A DNA stretch of 64,000 nt, from assembly GCF_024585265.1 (NCBI RefSeq), contig NZ_CP036533.1:7883001-7947000 (forward strand). The letters are read 5' to 3'. Made by a program: the position numbers and the translations under genes. Below, piece after piece: positions 8,530-16,849 of the stretch. The stretch is from Bradyrhizobium sp. WBAH42 (GTDB lineage: Bacteria > Pseudomonadota > Alphaproteobacteria > Rhizobiales > Xanthobacteraceae). Each line of letters starts with the position of its first letter. Position 1 is the stretch's first letter. Below the pieces are notes generated by a model, which worked only from the letters and a program-made list of their open reading frames with translations, ran no database searches and was not told the origin of the DNA.

Positions 8530-9102
8530 TCAGGCGTCAGAAATAATCCGCTGGCCGGCGCGGTCCCGAGCGGCGAATCCCGTTCCGAATATCCAGTCCC
8601 AGACACCGGTGGTGACGCCGAAATTGCAGGGGAGCGGGGCGTGATGGTGAAGGGCGTGCCGACGATGGAGCCGATGAAGGTAAGTGTCGGGCGCGATCCG
8701 CCAGTGATGCACGATGTGATGGACGCCCACGTACCACAGGTAGCCGGTTGCGATCCCGGCAGTGAAGGCGCTGGCCGGTCCGAGCCCCGCCTTCCACCAT
8801 AGCGGCAGCAGTGCGCCCCCGCCGATCAACGCGAGGCTAAACCACGTCGGTGTGCCGACGAACCCCCTGGGTTCGTCATGGTGCGCCTCATGCATGTCGG
8901 CCAGATACGGAAGCTCATGTAGAACAAACCGATGCGCGACGTACTCGATCAGGGTCCACAGCACGAGGCCGCCCACCACGCAGATGGCCGCCTTCTTCCA
9001 GCACATCGGGGAGCCCGGCCGCAACGCGGCCGTCAGCAACATTGCGATCACGGGTGGATAGATCACGAAGTCGGCGAAGTAGGCGGCTCTGCTCAAACGC
9101 AT
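8530..9102 (-). CDS. Sterol desaturase / fatty acid hydroxylase family membrane protein
   Basis: 190 residues from the ATG at 9102, preceded by GGAGA at a good distance; an in-frame start at 9135 is less likely. Histidine clusters that bind the di-iron centre are present: HRFVLHE, MHEAHHDE, HHIVHHW and HRRHALHHH. Four hydrophobic segments place it in the inner membrane. The family hydroxylates or desaturates lipids or carotenoids with O2 and a ferredoxin or cytochrome donor. A ferredoxin gene follows directly, and an aldo/keto reductase precedes it by 45 bases, so a lipid-modifying operon is likely. Confidence 0.85.
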   Translation of the reverse strand: MRLSRAAYFADFVIYPPVIAMLLTAALRPGSPMCWKKAAICVVGGLVLWTLIEYVAHRFVLHELPYLADMHEAHHDEPRGFVGTPTWFSLALIGGGALLPLWWKAGLGPASAFTAGIATGYLWYVGVHHIVHHWRIAPDTYLHRLHRRHALHHHAPLPCNFGVTTGVWDWIFGTGFAARDRAGQRIISDA

Positions 9103-9147
9103 GATGGGTCTCCACCGCGATGGTCGTGTTGCCAAGGGTGCATGGGT

Positions 9148-10035
9148 TCAGCCGAGTTCGGAGAGATCTTCCTCTGTGAGGACGATCTCACCAGCCGCCA
9201 TGTTTTCCTCGAGATGAGCGATGGAGCCGGTGCCAGGAATTGCGATCGCGACCGGCGACAGGGCCAGCAACCAAGCCAGGGCGATCTGATGCGTGGTTGC
9301 CGCGTGCCGCCTCGCAACCGGCGCAAGCCGGCCGTCATCGATCGACGCGAGCCGGCCGTCGTTGATCACCATCCTTCCTCCACCGAGAGGGAAGAATGGG
9401 CTGAAGGCGATATTCGCGCTGTCGCATGTCCTTAGCAATGCCATGTCATGTCGCTGGCTGACGTGGAAATTGTTTTGAACGGCGGCCACGGGCGCGATCG
9501 CGCGGGCTTCGGCGAGATGATCTGCATCGATGTTGCTGAGTCCGAGGTGACGGATCAGGCCTTCCTCGCGCAAGTTCGCGAGCGCCTGGAAGCGTTCCGC
9601 AAGCGACTCGCCGTGAGGGGGCGCCATCTCGCCGATGCGCAAGTAGACCAAATCGAGCCGCTCGAGGCTGAGATCCTGAAGATTCTCCTCGACAAGCTTT
9701 CGCATGTCAGCGCCAGAGGCAACGCGATGGCTCCCATCCGGGTTAAAGACATGCCCCACCTTAGTCGCGATCACCAGGTTGGAGGGATAGGGGTAGAGCG
9801 CCTCTCGGATCAAAGCATTGGCGCGGACCGTTCCGTCACCGCTCCTATAAAAGGCTGCCGTATCGATAAGGTTGACGCCGAGTTCGACTGCACGCCGCAA
9901 AACGGCACGGCCGGCTTCCGGATCGCGAGCTGGTCCACGAAATCCGTTGGCCGAAAGCCGCATTGCGCCGAAGCCCATGCGATTGACGGCCATGTTGCCG
10001 CCGATGAGAAAATCGGTGTCCTTGGTCGATGACAA
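9148..10035 (-). CDS. Aldo/keto reductase family protein
   Basis: 295 residues. TIM-barrel aldo/keto reductase with the catalytic Asp and Tyr in LIDTAAFY and Lys in LVIATKVG. The fourth tetrad residue, normally His in (V/Y)YLH, is Arg in LVYLRIGEM. Cofactor-binding end IPGTGSIAHLEENMAA is typical (NADPH). Arg in place of His may alter pH dependence or substrate class. The gene lies in the middle of the minus-strand set with a secreted protein 131 bases upstream and the fatty acid hydroxylase downstream. Confidence 0.85.
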   Translation of the reverse strand: MSSTKDTDFLIGGNMAVNRMGFGAMRLSANGFRGPARDPEAGRAVLRRAVELGVNLIDTAAFYRSGDGTVRANALIREALYPYPSNLVIATKVGHVFNPDGSHRVASGADMRKLVEENLQDLSLERLDLVYLRIGEMAPPHGESLAERFQALANLREEGLIRHLGLSNIDADHLAEARAIAPVAAVQNNFHVSQRHDMALLRTCDSANIAFSPFFPLGGGRMVINDGRLASIDDGRLAPVARRHAATTHQIALAWLLALSPVAIAIPGTGSIAHLEENMAAGEIVLTEEDLSELG

Positions 10036-10166
10036 GGTGGGTACTCCAGATGAAGATGGTGAAGCAGGGTTGGTGTCGATCTTCTCGTCGCCCGTCGCGG
10101 CGTGCAGCAGGAGGAGAAGGACTCGGGCGTCGTGACCGCGAGGCCGAGTGGGATCCGTCCGAGCCT

Positions 10167-10523
10167 CTAGCGGCTGATCTTCAGGTCAGGCTTGTCACCC
10201 TCCCAGGCCTGAAATCCTCCGGGAATTTCGCGGAACCGAAGGCACTTTGACATCATGGTGCCGGAGAGGCACATGGCATCGCCTTTGATCGTCCAGCTGA
10301 CAGACTGTGTAAACAGGGTTGCACGTACGCTCCCGGTGCCGTCCTTGTTCAGGGTGAGTTTGAAGCTCCTGCCATTCGGTGCGTCGGCCGACCAAGGAGT
10401 GCCATCGGCGAGAATGCCGGCCGCCTTCTGTGCCGGCAGGTACGGCTGCCCCTGAGCGAGAGCGGGCGTCGCGATAAGAATGCGGACGGCCACCGCCGCT
10501 GCGAGCTTTAGATGCGCCTTCAT
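10167..10523 (-). CDS. Small secreted protein of unknown function
   Basis: 118 residues with a clear signal peptide (MKAHLKLAAAVAVRILIATPALA, cut after ALA). The mature part is about 95 residues, probably beta-rich (SFKLTLNKDGTGSVRATLF), with two cysteines close together (MCLSGTMMSKC) that could form a disulphide in the periplasm. I do not recognise the family. It is the first gene of the minus-strand run, and two palindromic operator copies lie 46 and 97 bases upstream of its start. Confidence 0.65.
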   Translation of the reverse strand: MKAHLKLAAAVAVRILIATPALAQGQPYLPAQKAAGILADGTPWSADAPNGRSFKLTLNKDGTGSVRATLFTQSVSWTIKGDAMCLSGTMMSKCLRFREIPGGFQAWEGDKPDLKISR

Positions 10524-10568
10524 GTTTGATTTTCCTTCCTTTGATCCACCTGAATGTCCGCAAGTAAT

Positions 10569-10588
10569 ACTAGATCATTTGATCTAAT
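10569..10588. promoter_or_regulatory. Palindromic operator copy 3
   Basis: ACTAGATCATTTGATCTAAT, half-sites TAGAT/ATCTA with the same six-base spacing as the other copies. It lies directly upstream of the secreted-protein gene that heads the minus-strand operon. Confidence 0.6.
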
Positions 10589-10619
10589 ATATCGAGCGCG
10601 GCTTTCTTCGTCAATGGTT

Positions 10620-10639
10620 GGTAGAGTGATCAATCTAAA
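10620..10639. promoter_or_regulatory. Palindromic operator copy 4
   Basis: GGTAGAGTGATCAATCTAAA, half-sites TAGAG/ATCTA, 51 bases from copy 3, the same distance (within two bases) as between copies 1 and 2. Paired sites at like spacing suggest cooperative binding. Confidence 0.5.
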
Positions 10640-10771
10640 TTATGACCGGGAGCCCGCTCCACGGAGGACAGGACGGAGCCTCGATGGCCCGGGACGCGAA
10701 GTCGCAATGAGCGCAGGTAATGCGCCGCGATCGGTGCGGACCTGAAGACGCAATAAAGGAGACAGGGAGCC

Positions 10772-10975
10772 ATGGACCAATTGCTCGGTACGGCGACAGA
10801 GCTACGCCAAGGATGGTGGCCGGGCACTGCAGGGCGGTCGAGGGCCCTAGAGAGAGCTGAACGACTGGAGTCAATTCTTCGAAGTCGACCGGTGGCGCGC
10901 CGCCCGCCCGGAGAGGAAGAGGGGCTGGTTTCTCCTCAAAAAGCCGGACGAGCGACGCTCCGAGCGGATTGTTAA
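10772..10975 (+). CDS. Doubtful small ORF
   Basis: 67 residues, Arg- and Glu-rich, no recognisable domain. It is listed because AAGGAGACAGGGAGCC directly precedes the ATG, a good ribosome binding site in a 690-base stretch without another gene. It could equally be the remnant of a lost gene. The stretch otherwise holds only the palindromic sites. Confidence 0.22.
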   Translation: MDQLLGTATELRQGWWPGTAGRSRALERAERLESILRSRPVARRPPGEEEGLVSPQKAGRATLRADC

Positions 10976-11002
10976 AGCAAAGCGATGGTGTTGGTCAACA
11001 AT

Positions 11003-11022
11003 AATAGATCAAACGGTCTATA
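11003..11022. promoter_or_regulatory. Palindromic operator copy 5
   Basis: AATAGATCAAACGGTCTATA, half-sites TAGAT/GTCTA at the conserved spacing, about 190 bases upstream of the patatin-like lipoprotein gene. Confidence 0.5.
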
Positions 11023-11124
11023 ATTGTATTCGTGATCGGATCAGAACGCTCGCGCGAGTCGGAAAGCTTGTTAAGACAGAGCAAGCAATCGAATTATGTT
11101 GACTTACTCGTCGGAGTTCCATAA

Positions 11125-11144
11125 AATAGATCGATTAGTCGAGT
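11125..11144. promoter_or_regulatory. Palindromic operator copy 6
   Basis: AATAGATCGATTAGTCGAGT, half-sites TAGAT/GTCGA, the weakest right arm of the set. It lies 68 bases before the ATG of the patatin-like gene, a place where binding would block transcription. Confidence 0.4.
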
Positions 11145-11211
11145 AAATGGCAGGCTCGGCCATCGGCGGGCGTGCTCTTGTAAATTGGCGGTTTCTCCCG
11201 TGTTTATTTGG

Positions 11212-12426
11212 ATGCGCCGCTCAGCCAACCTGGCACCTCTGCTCGCGACGCTGTTGACGACGCTCCTGGTGGCGGGCTGCGCGGCCCTTGCGCCTCGAAA
11301 TGCCCTGCCGGAAGCTGCGGCCGCCCACATTGATCCGGATGGGTTTCATAACATCCGGTATTGGGGCGATGAGGCGACGCTGGAAGCGGCTCCACTTGAG
11401 CCAGGGCCGGACAAGGCTTCTGAAGCCCTGAAGGGTTATCAAGCCGGGCGGCCGCTCAACTTTCTAGCGATTTCGGGCGGAGCCGAAGATGGAGCATTTG
11501 GCGCCGGCTTGTTGGCCGGGTGGGGCGACGCAGGACGTCGGCCGACGTTTCATTTGGTCACCGGCGTGAGCTCCGGAGCACTGATCGCTCCGTTCGTCTT
11601 TCTTGGCCGCGAGCGCGACGGCCAGTTGCGAGACATTTTCACGAACTACGGACGAAGGGACATCTTTGCCGTCAACGTGCCGAGTTTGCTTGGCGGCTCC
11701 GGATTGGTCGACAGTTCGCCGCTGGCTCACTTGATCGAGAAATACGTCGACGCCGAATTCCTTCGCGAGGTGGCGCGAGAACGGAGCAAGGGAAGGGTGC
11801 TGTTGATCGGAACGACCAACCTCGACGCACAACGGCCGGTCCTATGGGACATGGGCCGCATAGCGGCAAGCGACAGCCCGGAGGCGCTTGATCTGTTTCG
11901 TAAGGTGCTACTTGCTTCCGCAACGCTGCCGGGTGTGTTCGCTCCGGTCCGGATGAAGGTGCTTATCGGAGGCAAGGAGTATGACGAGCTTCATGTCGAC
12001 GGAGGAGTAACAAGGCAGGTCTTCATTCCTCAGTCGATCCTGCGCCTCGTTTCCGGTAGCCAGCTGCAAAAACTCGCCGTAGGAGCTCGGCTGTACGTCA
12101 TTAGGAACGGTCGCATCCAACCGCAATGGGAGCCGGTCAAGGACAACGTACTGGCGATTAGCCAGAGGTCGCTTTCGACGTTGATCAAAAATCAGAGCAT
12201 CGGCGATCTTTATCGAATCTACACGATTACAAGGATGAACGGCATCGAGTTCAATCTCGCGAGCATCCCAAGCGATTTCCAAGCCCAATCGAACGAGCCG
12301 TTTAACCTCACATACATGAGGGCACTGTTTGACCGCGGTTTTGACATGGGCAGGCGCGGCTATCCCTGGATCAAGAGCCTCCCCGGCCTGCAGACGGCCG
12401 CTCGGCAGCCGTCGTCCGGGCTCTAA
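11212..12426 (+). CDS. Patatin-like phospholipase lipoprotein
   Basis: 404 residues from the ATG at 11212. Signal peptide with lipobox LVAGC, so it is a lipoprotein. The patatin fold shows AISGGAEDGAFGAGLLAGW (oxyanion glycine loop), the nucleophile elbow GVSSG near residue 119 and the catalytic Asp in HVDGGV near residue 262, a complete Ser-Asp dyad. It would hydrolyse acyl esters of phospholipids in the envelope. Two copies of the palindrome shared with the export and fatty-acid-hydroxylase operons lie upstream, which suggests a common envelope-lipid response. Confidence 0.85.
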   Translation: MRRSANLAPLLATLLTTLLVAGCAALAPRNALPEAAAAHIDPDGFHNIRYWGDEATLEAAPLEPGPDKASEALKGYQAGRPLNFLAISGGAEDGAFGAGLLAGWGDAGRRPTFHLVTGVSSGALIAPFVFLGRERDGQLRDIFTNYGRRDIFAVNVPSLLGGSGLVDSSPLAHLIEKYVDAEFLREVARERSKGRVLLIGTTNLDAQRPVLWDMGRIAASDSPEALDLFRKVLLASATLPGVFAPVRMKVLIGGKEYDELHVDGGVTRQVFIPQSILRLVSGSQLQKLAVGARLYVIRNGRIQPQWEPVKDNVLAISQRSLSTLIKNQSIGDLYRIYTITRMNGIEFNLASIPSDFQAQSNEPFNLTYMRALFDRGFDMGRRGYPWIKSLPGLQTAARQPSSGL

Positions 12427-12465
12427 TTGACGCTGACCAGGGCGCCGTGATGCGATCGGATAGGC

Positions 12466-13278
12466 CTAATTCAGCCCAAAGACGCGCGCTGCATTCCCAC
12501 CCAGAAAGAGCGCCCTGGTCTCGTCATCAAGTCCAAGGTCGTTCAATCCTTCCAGTGCCTTCGCCGGGCTGATCATTGGATAATTGCTGCCGAACAACAC
12601 CTTCTTCCGCCCGTTCGTCTTCAGGTATTGCACGATCTCCGGAGGGTATCGTCGGATCGTGTAAGCAGACGTGTCGATGAATACGTTCTCGTATTTGGTC
12701 GCAACGGCGATCATCTCCTGCGTCCAGGGGTAGCCGATATGCCCGGCCACGATCTTCAACTCCGGAAACTCCAGGGCAACATCGTCGAGGTATGGGATTG
12801 GGCGGCCTGTTTCCGACGTCCGCAGCGGGCCGGTGTGACCGACCTGCGTGCAGAACGGAATGCCAAGTTCGATGCATTCCGCATACAGCGGATAGTAGCG
12901 CCTGTCGTTCGGCGGCAGACCCCACAGCCAGGGAACGACACGAAGCGCTCGGAAGCCGAGTTCTTTGACAGCGCGGCGCAACTCCCGGACGGCCTCCATG
13001 GGCTTGTACAGGTTGACACTCGCGACGCCCACGATTCGCTCAGGAAATTGGCGTACGAGCGCCGCCACCTCGTCGTTGGAGATCATAAAGCCGTCAGGAC
13101 CGCACCATGCTGCGGTGAGGCCGATCCTCACGCCGCCCTGGTCCATCGCCGAGATCGTCATCTCGGGACTGATGACTGCCGGGCGATCGCTCTTGCTGGT
13201 CCAGCGCCGCAGCGATGCGAACATCTCATGGTTCGAATGTCGTTCGGTCGGGTGCTGCATCCATGCATCAATGATCAT
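12466..13278 (-). CDS. Amidohydrolase family 2 (PF04909-type) hydrolase or decarboxylase
   Basis: 270 residues. Features of the amidohydrolase-2 group: start MIIDAWMQHP, RVVPWLWGLPP, TQVGHTGPLR, LKIVAGHIGYPW and VLFGSNYPM with an active-site region near the end. The N-terminal metal motif HxH is replaced by DAWMQH, as in several family members. Members hydrolyse or decarboxylate aromatic or cyclic acids; the substrate is open. The ATG overlaps the stop of the TetR gene (ATGA), so regulator and enzyme form one operon controlled from the palindrome at 13899. Confidence 0.75.
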   Translation of the reverse strand: MIIDAWMQHPTERHSNHEMFASLRRWTSKSDRPAVISPEMTISAMDQGGVRIGLTAAWCGPDGFMISNDEVAALVRQFPERIVGVASVNLYKPMEAVRELRRAVKELGFRALRVVPWLWGLPPNDRRYYPLYAECIELGIPFCTQVGHTGPLRTSETGRPIPYLDDVALEFPELKIVAGHIGYPWTQEMIAVATKYENVFIDTSAYTIRRYPPEIVQYLKTNGRKKVLFGSNYPMISPAKALEGLNDLGLDDETRALFLGGNAARVFGLN

Positions 13279-13874
13279 CGGTGCCTCCTTCCTGCTCTTG
13301 TGGTCTCAGTCACGACGGCGCGAACCGCGCAGTCGACCAATTCCTGGGCGTATTTTCCTGGATCGGTGCGGTCGCGGCCGGAAAGCCAGGCGCGGCAGAA
13401 GATCTGCGCGGGACCGATCACCTGACTTGAGAAAACCAGCCCACTTATGGAGCGGAGATGACCGGCTTCGACCAGGGGAAGCCGCCAGCGGTCGAGCCCC
13501 TGTCGATAGATCGCGTTCTGTGCCTGCAAGGCGTCCGCGATCCCCTCGAACCATTCGGCCCGCGCCTGCTCGAACAGGAAGCGGGCCTGGGGCTTGTTGG
13601 TGGTGACCCAGGAAATGTGGGCGCGGACGAGCGCAGCGATTCCCTCCGCGGCACCAATACCGTCATGCACCGCGCGAAGCATCGCCTGGTGGTAGGCGCG
13701 GATGGCGTCGAGGAAGAGTTCGGCCGCTAGGCTCTCCTTGGAATCGAAGAAATGGAAGAAGCTTCCATTCGATACGCCGGCTTTGCTCCTGATGGAGGCG
13801 ACGGTCGCGGCTTCATAGCCGTGCTCGTCGATCAGGGCGAGCCCTGCAGTGAGAATCCGTTCTCGTGTTTGCAT
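13275..13874 (-). CDS. TetR/AcrR family transcriptional regulator
   Basis: 199 residues from MQTRERILTAG at 13874; a longer in-frame start at 13907 would lie inside the putative operator. The N-terminal HTH is typical (GYEAATVASIRSKAGVSNGSFFHFFDSKESLA). The C-terminal ligand-binding domain is helical. It heads the operon with the amidohydrolase and is divergent from a VOC gene. A perfect palindrome lies 25 bases upstream of the start, consistent with autoregulation. Confidence 0.88.
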   Translation of the reverse strand: MQTRERILTAGLALIDEHGYEAATVASIRSKAGVSNGSFFHFFDSKESLAAELFLDAIRAYHQAMLRAVHDGIGAAEGIAALVRAHISWVTTNKPQARFLFEQARAEWFEGIADALQAQNAIYRQGLDRWRLPLVEAGHLRSISGLVFSSQVIGPAQIFCRAWLSGRDRTDPGKYAQELVDCAVRAVVTETTRAGRRHR

Positions 13875-13898
13875 AATGTCACGAACTAGAGTAACACT

Positions 13899-13915
13899 CT
13901 GGAGCATCGCTCCAG
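13899..13915. promoter_or_regulatory. Likely TetR operator
   Basis: CTGGAGCATCGCTCCAG has perfect seven-base arms around a three-base centre. It lies between the divergent TetR-amidohydrolase operon and the VOC gene. It is unlike the TAGAT-type sites at 8-11 kb, so this TetR is probably not their regulator. Confidence 0.6.
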
Positions 13916-13976
13916 TGGCTGCTCACTGTCAAGGGGCGGGATCTGGAATCTTCCCGTCAACGACTTGGGGGATGAG

Positions 13977-14747
13977 ATGACGACGCCAATTGCGGGATTG
14001 GACTGCATCGAGCTGCTCGTCGAAGACGTGGCCCAGGCAACCCGAGACTACGAGATATTGCTCGGCCGCAAGGCAAGCAGAATCGAGGATGGGGCGTCAC
14101 TCCGGCTCAGTAATGTTACGCTTCTTTTGCGGCAGGGTCGCGGATCGGTCGGGCTTGGGCTTCTCCGTTTCGAAGTTGATGAGCCCGCCCGCATGGCGCG
14201 CCGGCTCGAGCGCCTCGGGTTGTCGACGGTCGAGAGCGTCGGGCCCGGGGCGGAAGCTCCCACCGTGCAGATCGACAAAGTGGCAACCTACTCAGTGCCG
14301 CTCGGGTATTCCTTCGGAGGGCGACGCGGCGGTGAGATCGTCGACGACGGCGGGGACATACGCGGGCTGGACCATGTTGTGATCGCCACGCAGCAAGCCG
14401 ATCGTGCAGCCGCTCTCTATGGCGCGCGACTTGGCCTCGACATGAGGTTTGACTCCACGCGACCCGACTGGGGGCTCAGGCTGATGTTCTTCCGCTGCGG
14501 AGATCTCGTGCTGGAAATCGTGCAGAACCTTCGCGAGGGCATACGGAACGACGAGGATCGGCTGCACGGGTTCAGTTGGCGGACGCGGGACGCGGAAACG
14601 ACTCATGCACGTCTTTCCCGGGAAGGCTTCGATGTCTCCGATATCCGGCCGGGGCGCCGGCCGCACACTCGCGTCTTTACGGTCCGTAGCCGTACCGCGG
14701 GCATTCGCACCTTGTTTCTCGAGCTCTCACGGCCCACTTCGGCTTAG
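13977..14747 (+). CDS. VOC superfamily (glyoxalase/bleomycin resistance-like) protein
   Basis: 256 residues from the ATG at 13977, with GGGGG six bases upstream. Two VOC modules can be seen: residues 1-115 (GLDCIELLVEDVAQATRDYEILLG) and about 125-250 (GLDHVVIATQQADRAAALYG, LMFFRCGDLVLEIVQ). The His and Glu positions (LDHVV, LVLEIV) could bind a metal in the second module. It may be a ring-cleaving dioxygenase-like or isomerase enzyme. It is divergent from the TetR-amidohydrolase pair and may be under the same operator. Confidence 0.75.
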   Translation: MTTPIAGLDCIELLVEDVAQATRDYEILLGRKASRIEDGASLRLSNVTLLLRQGRGSVGLGLLRFEVDEPARMARRLERLGLSTVESVGPGAEAPTVQIDKVATYSVPLGYSFGGRRGGEIVDDGGDIRGLDHVVIATQQADRAAALYGARLGLDMRFDSTRPDWGLRLMFFRCGDLVLEIVQNLREGIRNDEDRLHGFSWRTRDAETTHARLSREGFDVSDIRPGRRPHTRVFTVRSRTAGIRTLFLELSRPTSA

Positions 14748-14795
14748 ATCCAAGAACAGAGTGGTCAGTCTCTGAGGACCTCACACTCGCCCAGC

Positions 14796-15116
14796 TCAAT
14801 TGGCTCTTGGAGCTTTCTTCGTTGAGCGGCACAAAGTCGCCTCGTAGACCTGGGCTTCATAGGAATCCAGAAGAGGTTTGCGTCTGTCATCGAATGCCAC
14901 GTAGTGCGGCATGTTGATGTGGTTTTCCAGGTCCTTCAGGGTTTCCCACATCTCGAAGACGAACATCTCGTCTGTGTTTTCCAACGAGGGATAGTGTGAA
15001 TACGCCAGATTTCCTCTCTCCCTTCGTGTGTTCTCGACATTGTCCATCACGAAGGACAAAAGCTCATCCCGTTTTCCGGGCTTGAGAACATATTTGACCG
15101 ACACGACGATGGTCAT
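14796..15116 (-). CDS. Antibiotic biosynthesis monooxygenase (ABM/YgiN-like) domain protein
   Basis: 106 residues, one ABM domain: VVSVKYVLKPGKRDELLSFV, NLAYSHYPSLENTDEMFVFEMWE and HINMPHYVAF. Such proteins are ferredoxin-like dimers that oxidise quinols or other aromatics without a cofactor, or serve as quinol monooxygenases. It is convergent with the VOC gene, 48 bases apart. Confidence 0.8.
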   Translation of the reverse strand: MTIVVSVKYVLKPGKRDELLSFVMDNVENTRRERGNLAYSHYPSLENTDEMFVFEMWETLKDLENHINMPHYVAFDDRRKPLLDSYEAQVYEATLCRSTKKAPRAN

Positions 15117-15404
15117 TTCAAAGGATCCCTTCAGGCAACGCCATCGGATTGGGTGAGAACGTTCATATTGGTCTCAGGGATTTGTGCAGTCAACGTGTTG
15201 GAGATCAACGCGCACACGAAGCAGTTCTCCCAAAATTCATGTGACTTGAGTCTCACTCAAGGTGCCCTCCAAAAAACTCGTTTGCCAGTTCCAGCCTGCT
15301 TTGACCATCTCCGGGATAACAATCGAGCGACCTGTATCGAGTGGCTACTGGATCCGGCCTTTTCGATTGGTCGCAAGCCACAAGGCCGCGGGGGAGGGTG
15401 CACT

Positions 15405-16616
15405 ATGAAGAAGATCGGCTTGATCGTTGGCGTCTTGGCCAGCACCGCGCTGTCTTTAACCGCCTGGGGCCAAGCCAAATACGGGCCCGGGACATCGGCT
15501 ACTGAAATCCGGATCGGCAACACTGTGCCCTATAGCGGTCCCGCGTCAGCCGTCGGCGCAATTGGCAAGGCCCTCGAGGGCTACTTCGCGATGGTCAATG
15601 AAAGCGGCGGCGTGAACGGTCGAAAGATCAAGTTCATCAGCCTCGATGATGCCTATTCGCCGGCGAAGGCGGTCGAGCAGACCCGCAGGCTGGTCGAAAG
15701 CGATGACGTGTCCTTCATGCTCGCCAACACTGCCACAGCAAATATTTCCGCAACGCAGAAGTACTTGACGATCAAGAAAGTGCCGACCCTCTTCGTCGTC
15801 AGCTCTGCGTCGAAATGGAACGACCCGGAGCATTTTCCGTGGACGATGGCCTTGCCTTGGCAACCCCCATACGGAGATGAAGCCAAGATCTACCTCGATT
15901 ATCTGAGGTCGAGAAAGCCCGACGCGCGCATCGCCATCCTTTACCAGAACGATGACGCTGGAAAGGAATACCTGAAAGCAACAAGAGAATCGCTCGGCAC
16001 TGCCGCAGACAAAGTCATTGCGGGCGCTGCGTCATTCGAGGTGCTAGATCCTACGGTTGACTCCCAAATCCTTACATTGCGCGCAACCGGTGCAGATGCA
16101 CTTATGATTTACGGGGTAACTCCCAAAGCGTGTTCGCAGGCATTGCGGAAGTTGCACGAAATCAATTGGCGGCCGATCCGCTTCATCGCGTCGAGTTGTG
16201 CCAACCCGGACGCAGTTCTCAAGCCCGCTGGGTTCGATGCCGCTGATGGCATCATGACCATTATGGCGTTCAAGTTCCCTGTTGCCGGCGAACCGGACGA
16301 CGCTGCCGTCAGCGAGTACAAGGCATTCATGAGCAAATATGTCCCGGGCGCCAATCCGTACGATACCTTCAATGTCTACGCTTACTCCCTTGGCCAGGCT
16401 ACGATCGATCTTCTTCAACGGGCCGGGGACGATCTTACCCGCGAGAACATCATGCATACTGCCGCGACTATGCATGACGTAAGACTTCCGCTCTTGCTTC
16501 CAGGCATTTCGCTCAACACCAGCCCGACGGACTATCGGCCTTTGCGCGATGGCTATATGGCCGAATTCAAGAACGGCCGCTGGAACGTATTCGGGGTCAT
16601 GATCCGGCCTCAGTAA
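15405..16616 (+). CDS. ABC transporter periplasmic binding protein (LivJ-type)
   Basis: 403 residues from the ATG at 15405, with GGGGAGGG just upstream; the open frame runs further back to 15153 but that part is not protein-like. Signal peptide MKKIGLIVGVLASTALSLTAWG. The mature part is the type I periplasmic fold of branched-chain amino acid or aromatic acid binders (EIRIGNTVPYSGPASAVG, GGVNGRKIKFISLDDAYSPAKAVEQTRRLVE). No permease or ATPase genes are near, so it is an orphan that must share a transporter encoded elsewhere. Its position beside aromatic-acid genes suits an aromatic ligand, by inference. Confidence 0.88.
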   Translation: MKKIGLIVGVLASTALSLTAWGQAKYGPGTSATEIRIGNTVPYSGPASAVGAIGKALEGYFAMVNESGGVNGRKIKFISLDDAYSPAKAVEQTRRLVESDDVSFMLANTATANISATQKYLTIKKVPTLFVVSSASKWNDPEHFPWTMALPWQPPYGDEAKIYLDYLRSRKPDARIAILYQNDDAGKEYLKATRESLGTAADKVIAGAASFEVLDPTVDSQILTLRATGADALMIYGVTPKACSQALRKLHEINWRPIRFIASSCANPDAVLKPAGFDAADGIMTIMAFKFPVAGEPDDAAVSEYKAFMSKYVPGANPYDTFNVYAYSLGQATIDLLQRAGDDLTRENIMHTAATMHDVRLPLLLPGISLNTSPTDYRPLRDGYMAEFKNGRWNVFGVMIRPQ

Positions 16617-16849
16617 AGAGCCGTGTGCGTGTCCGATCGCTGAGCCAAAGCGCGCCCTGAAATGGCGCCTCGGTACGGTAATTGTGAGGCCACAGGCGTT
16701 GCGGCTTCCGCAGCGCTCGCGGTGACGCTCCCGCAATGGCGGGGTGGACAAAGTTTAAGAAGGGGGGCCCTAACGCGGAGAAGTGCATCATAAATGGGAG
16801 AGAGCTCCAGCCCATCCTCTGCGCGTTCAGGTCCTATAGCCACGAACGA

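Noticed and set aside
13275..13874. This TetR as the regulator of the six TAGAT-type palindromes
   Set aside because: Its own upstream palindrome (CTGGAGC/GCTCCAG) is unrelated and no TAGAT-type site lies in its promoter.
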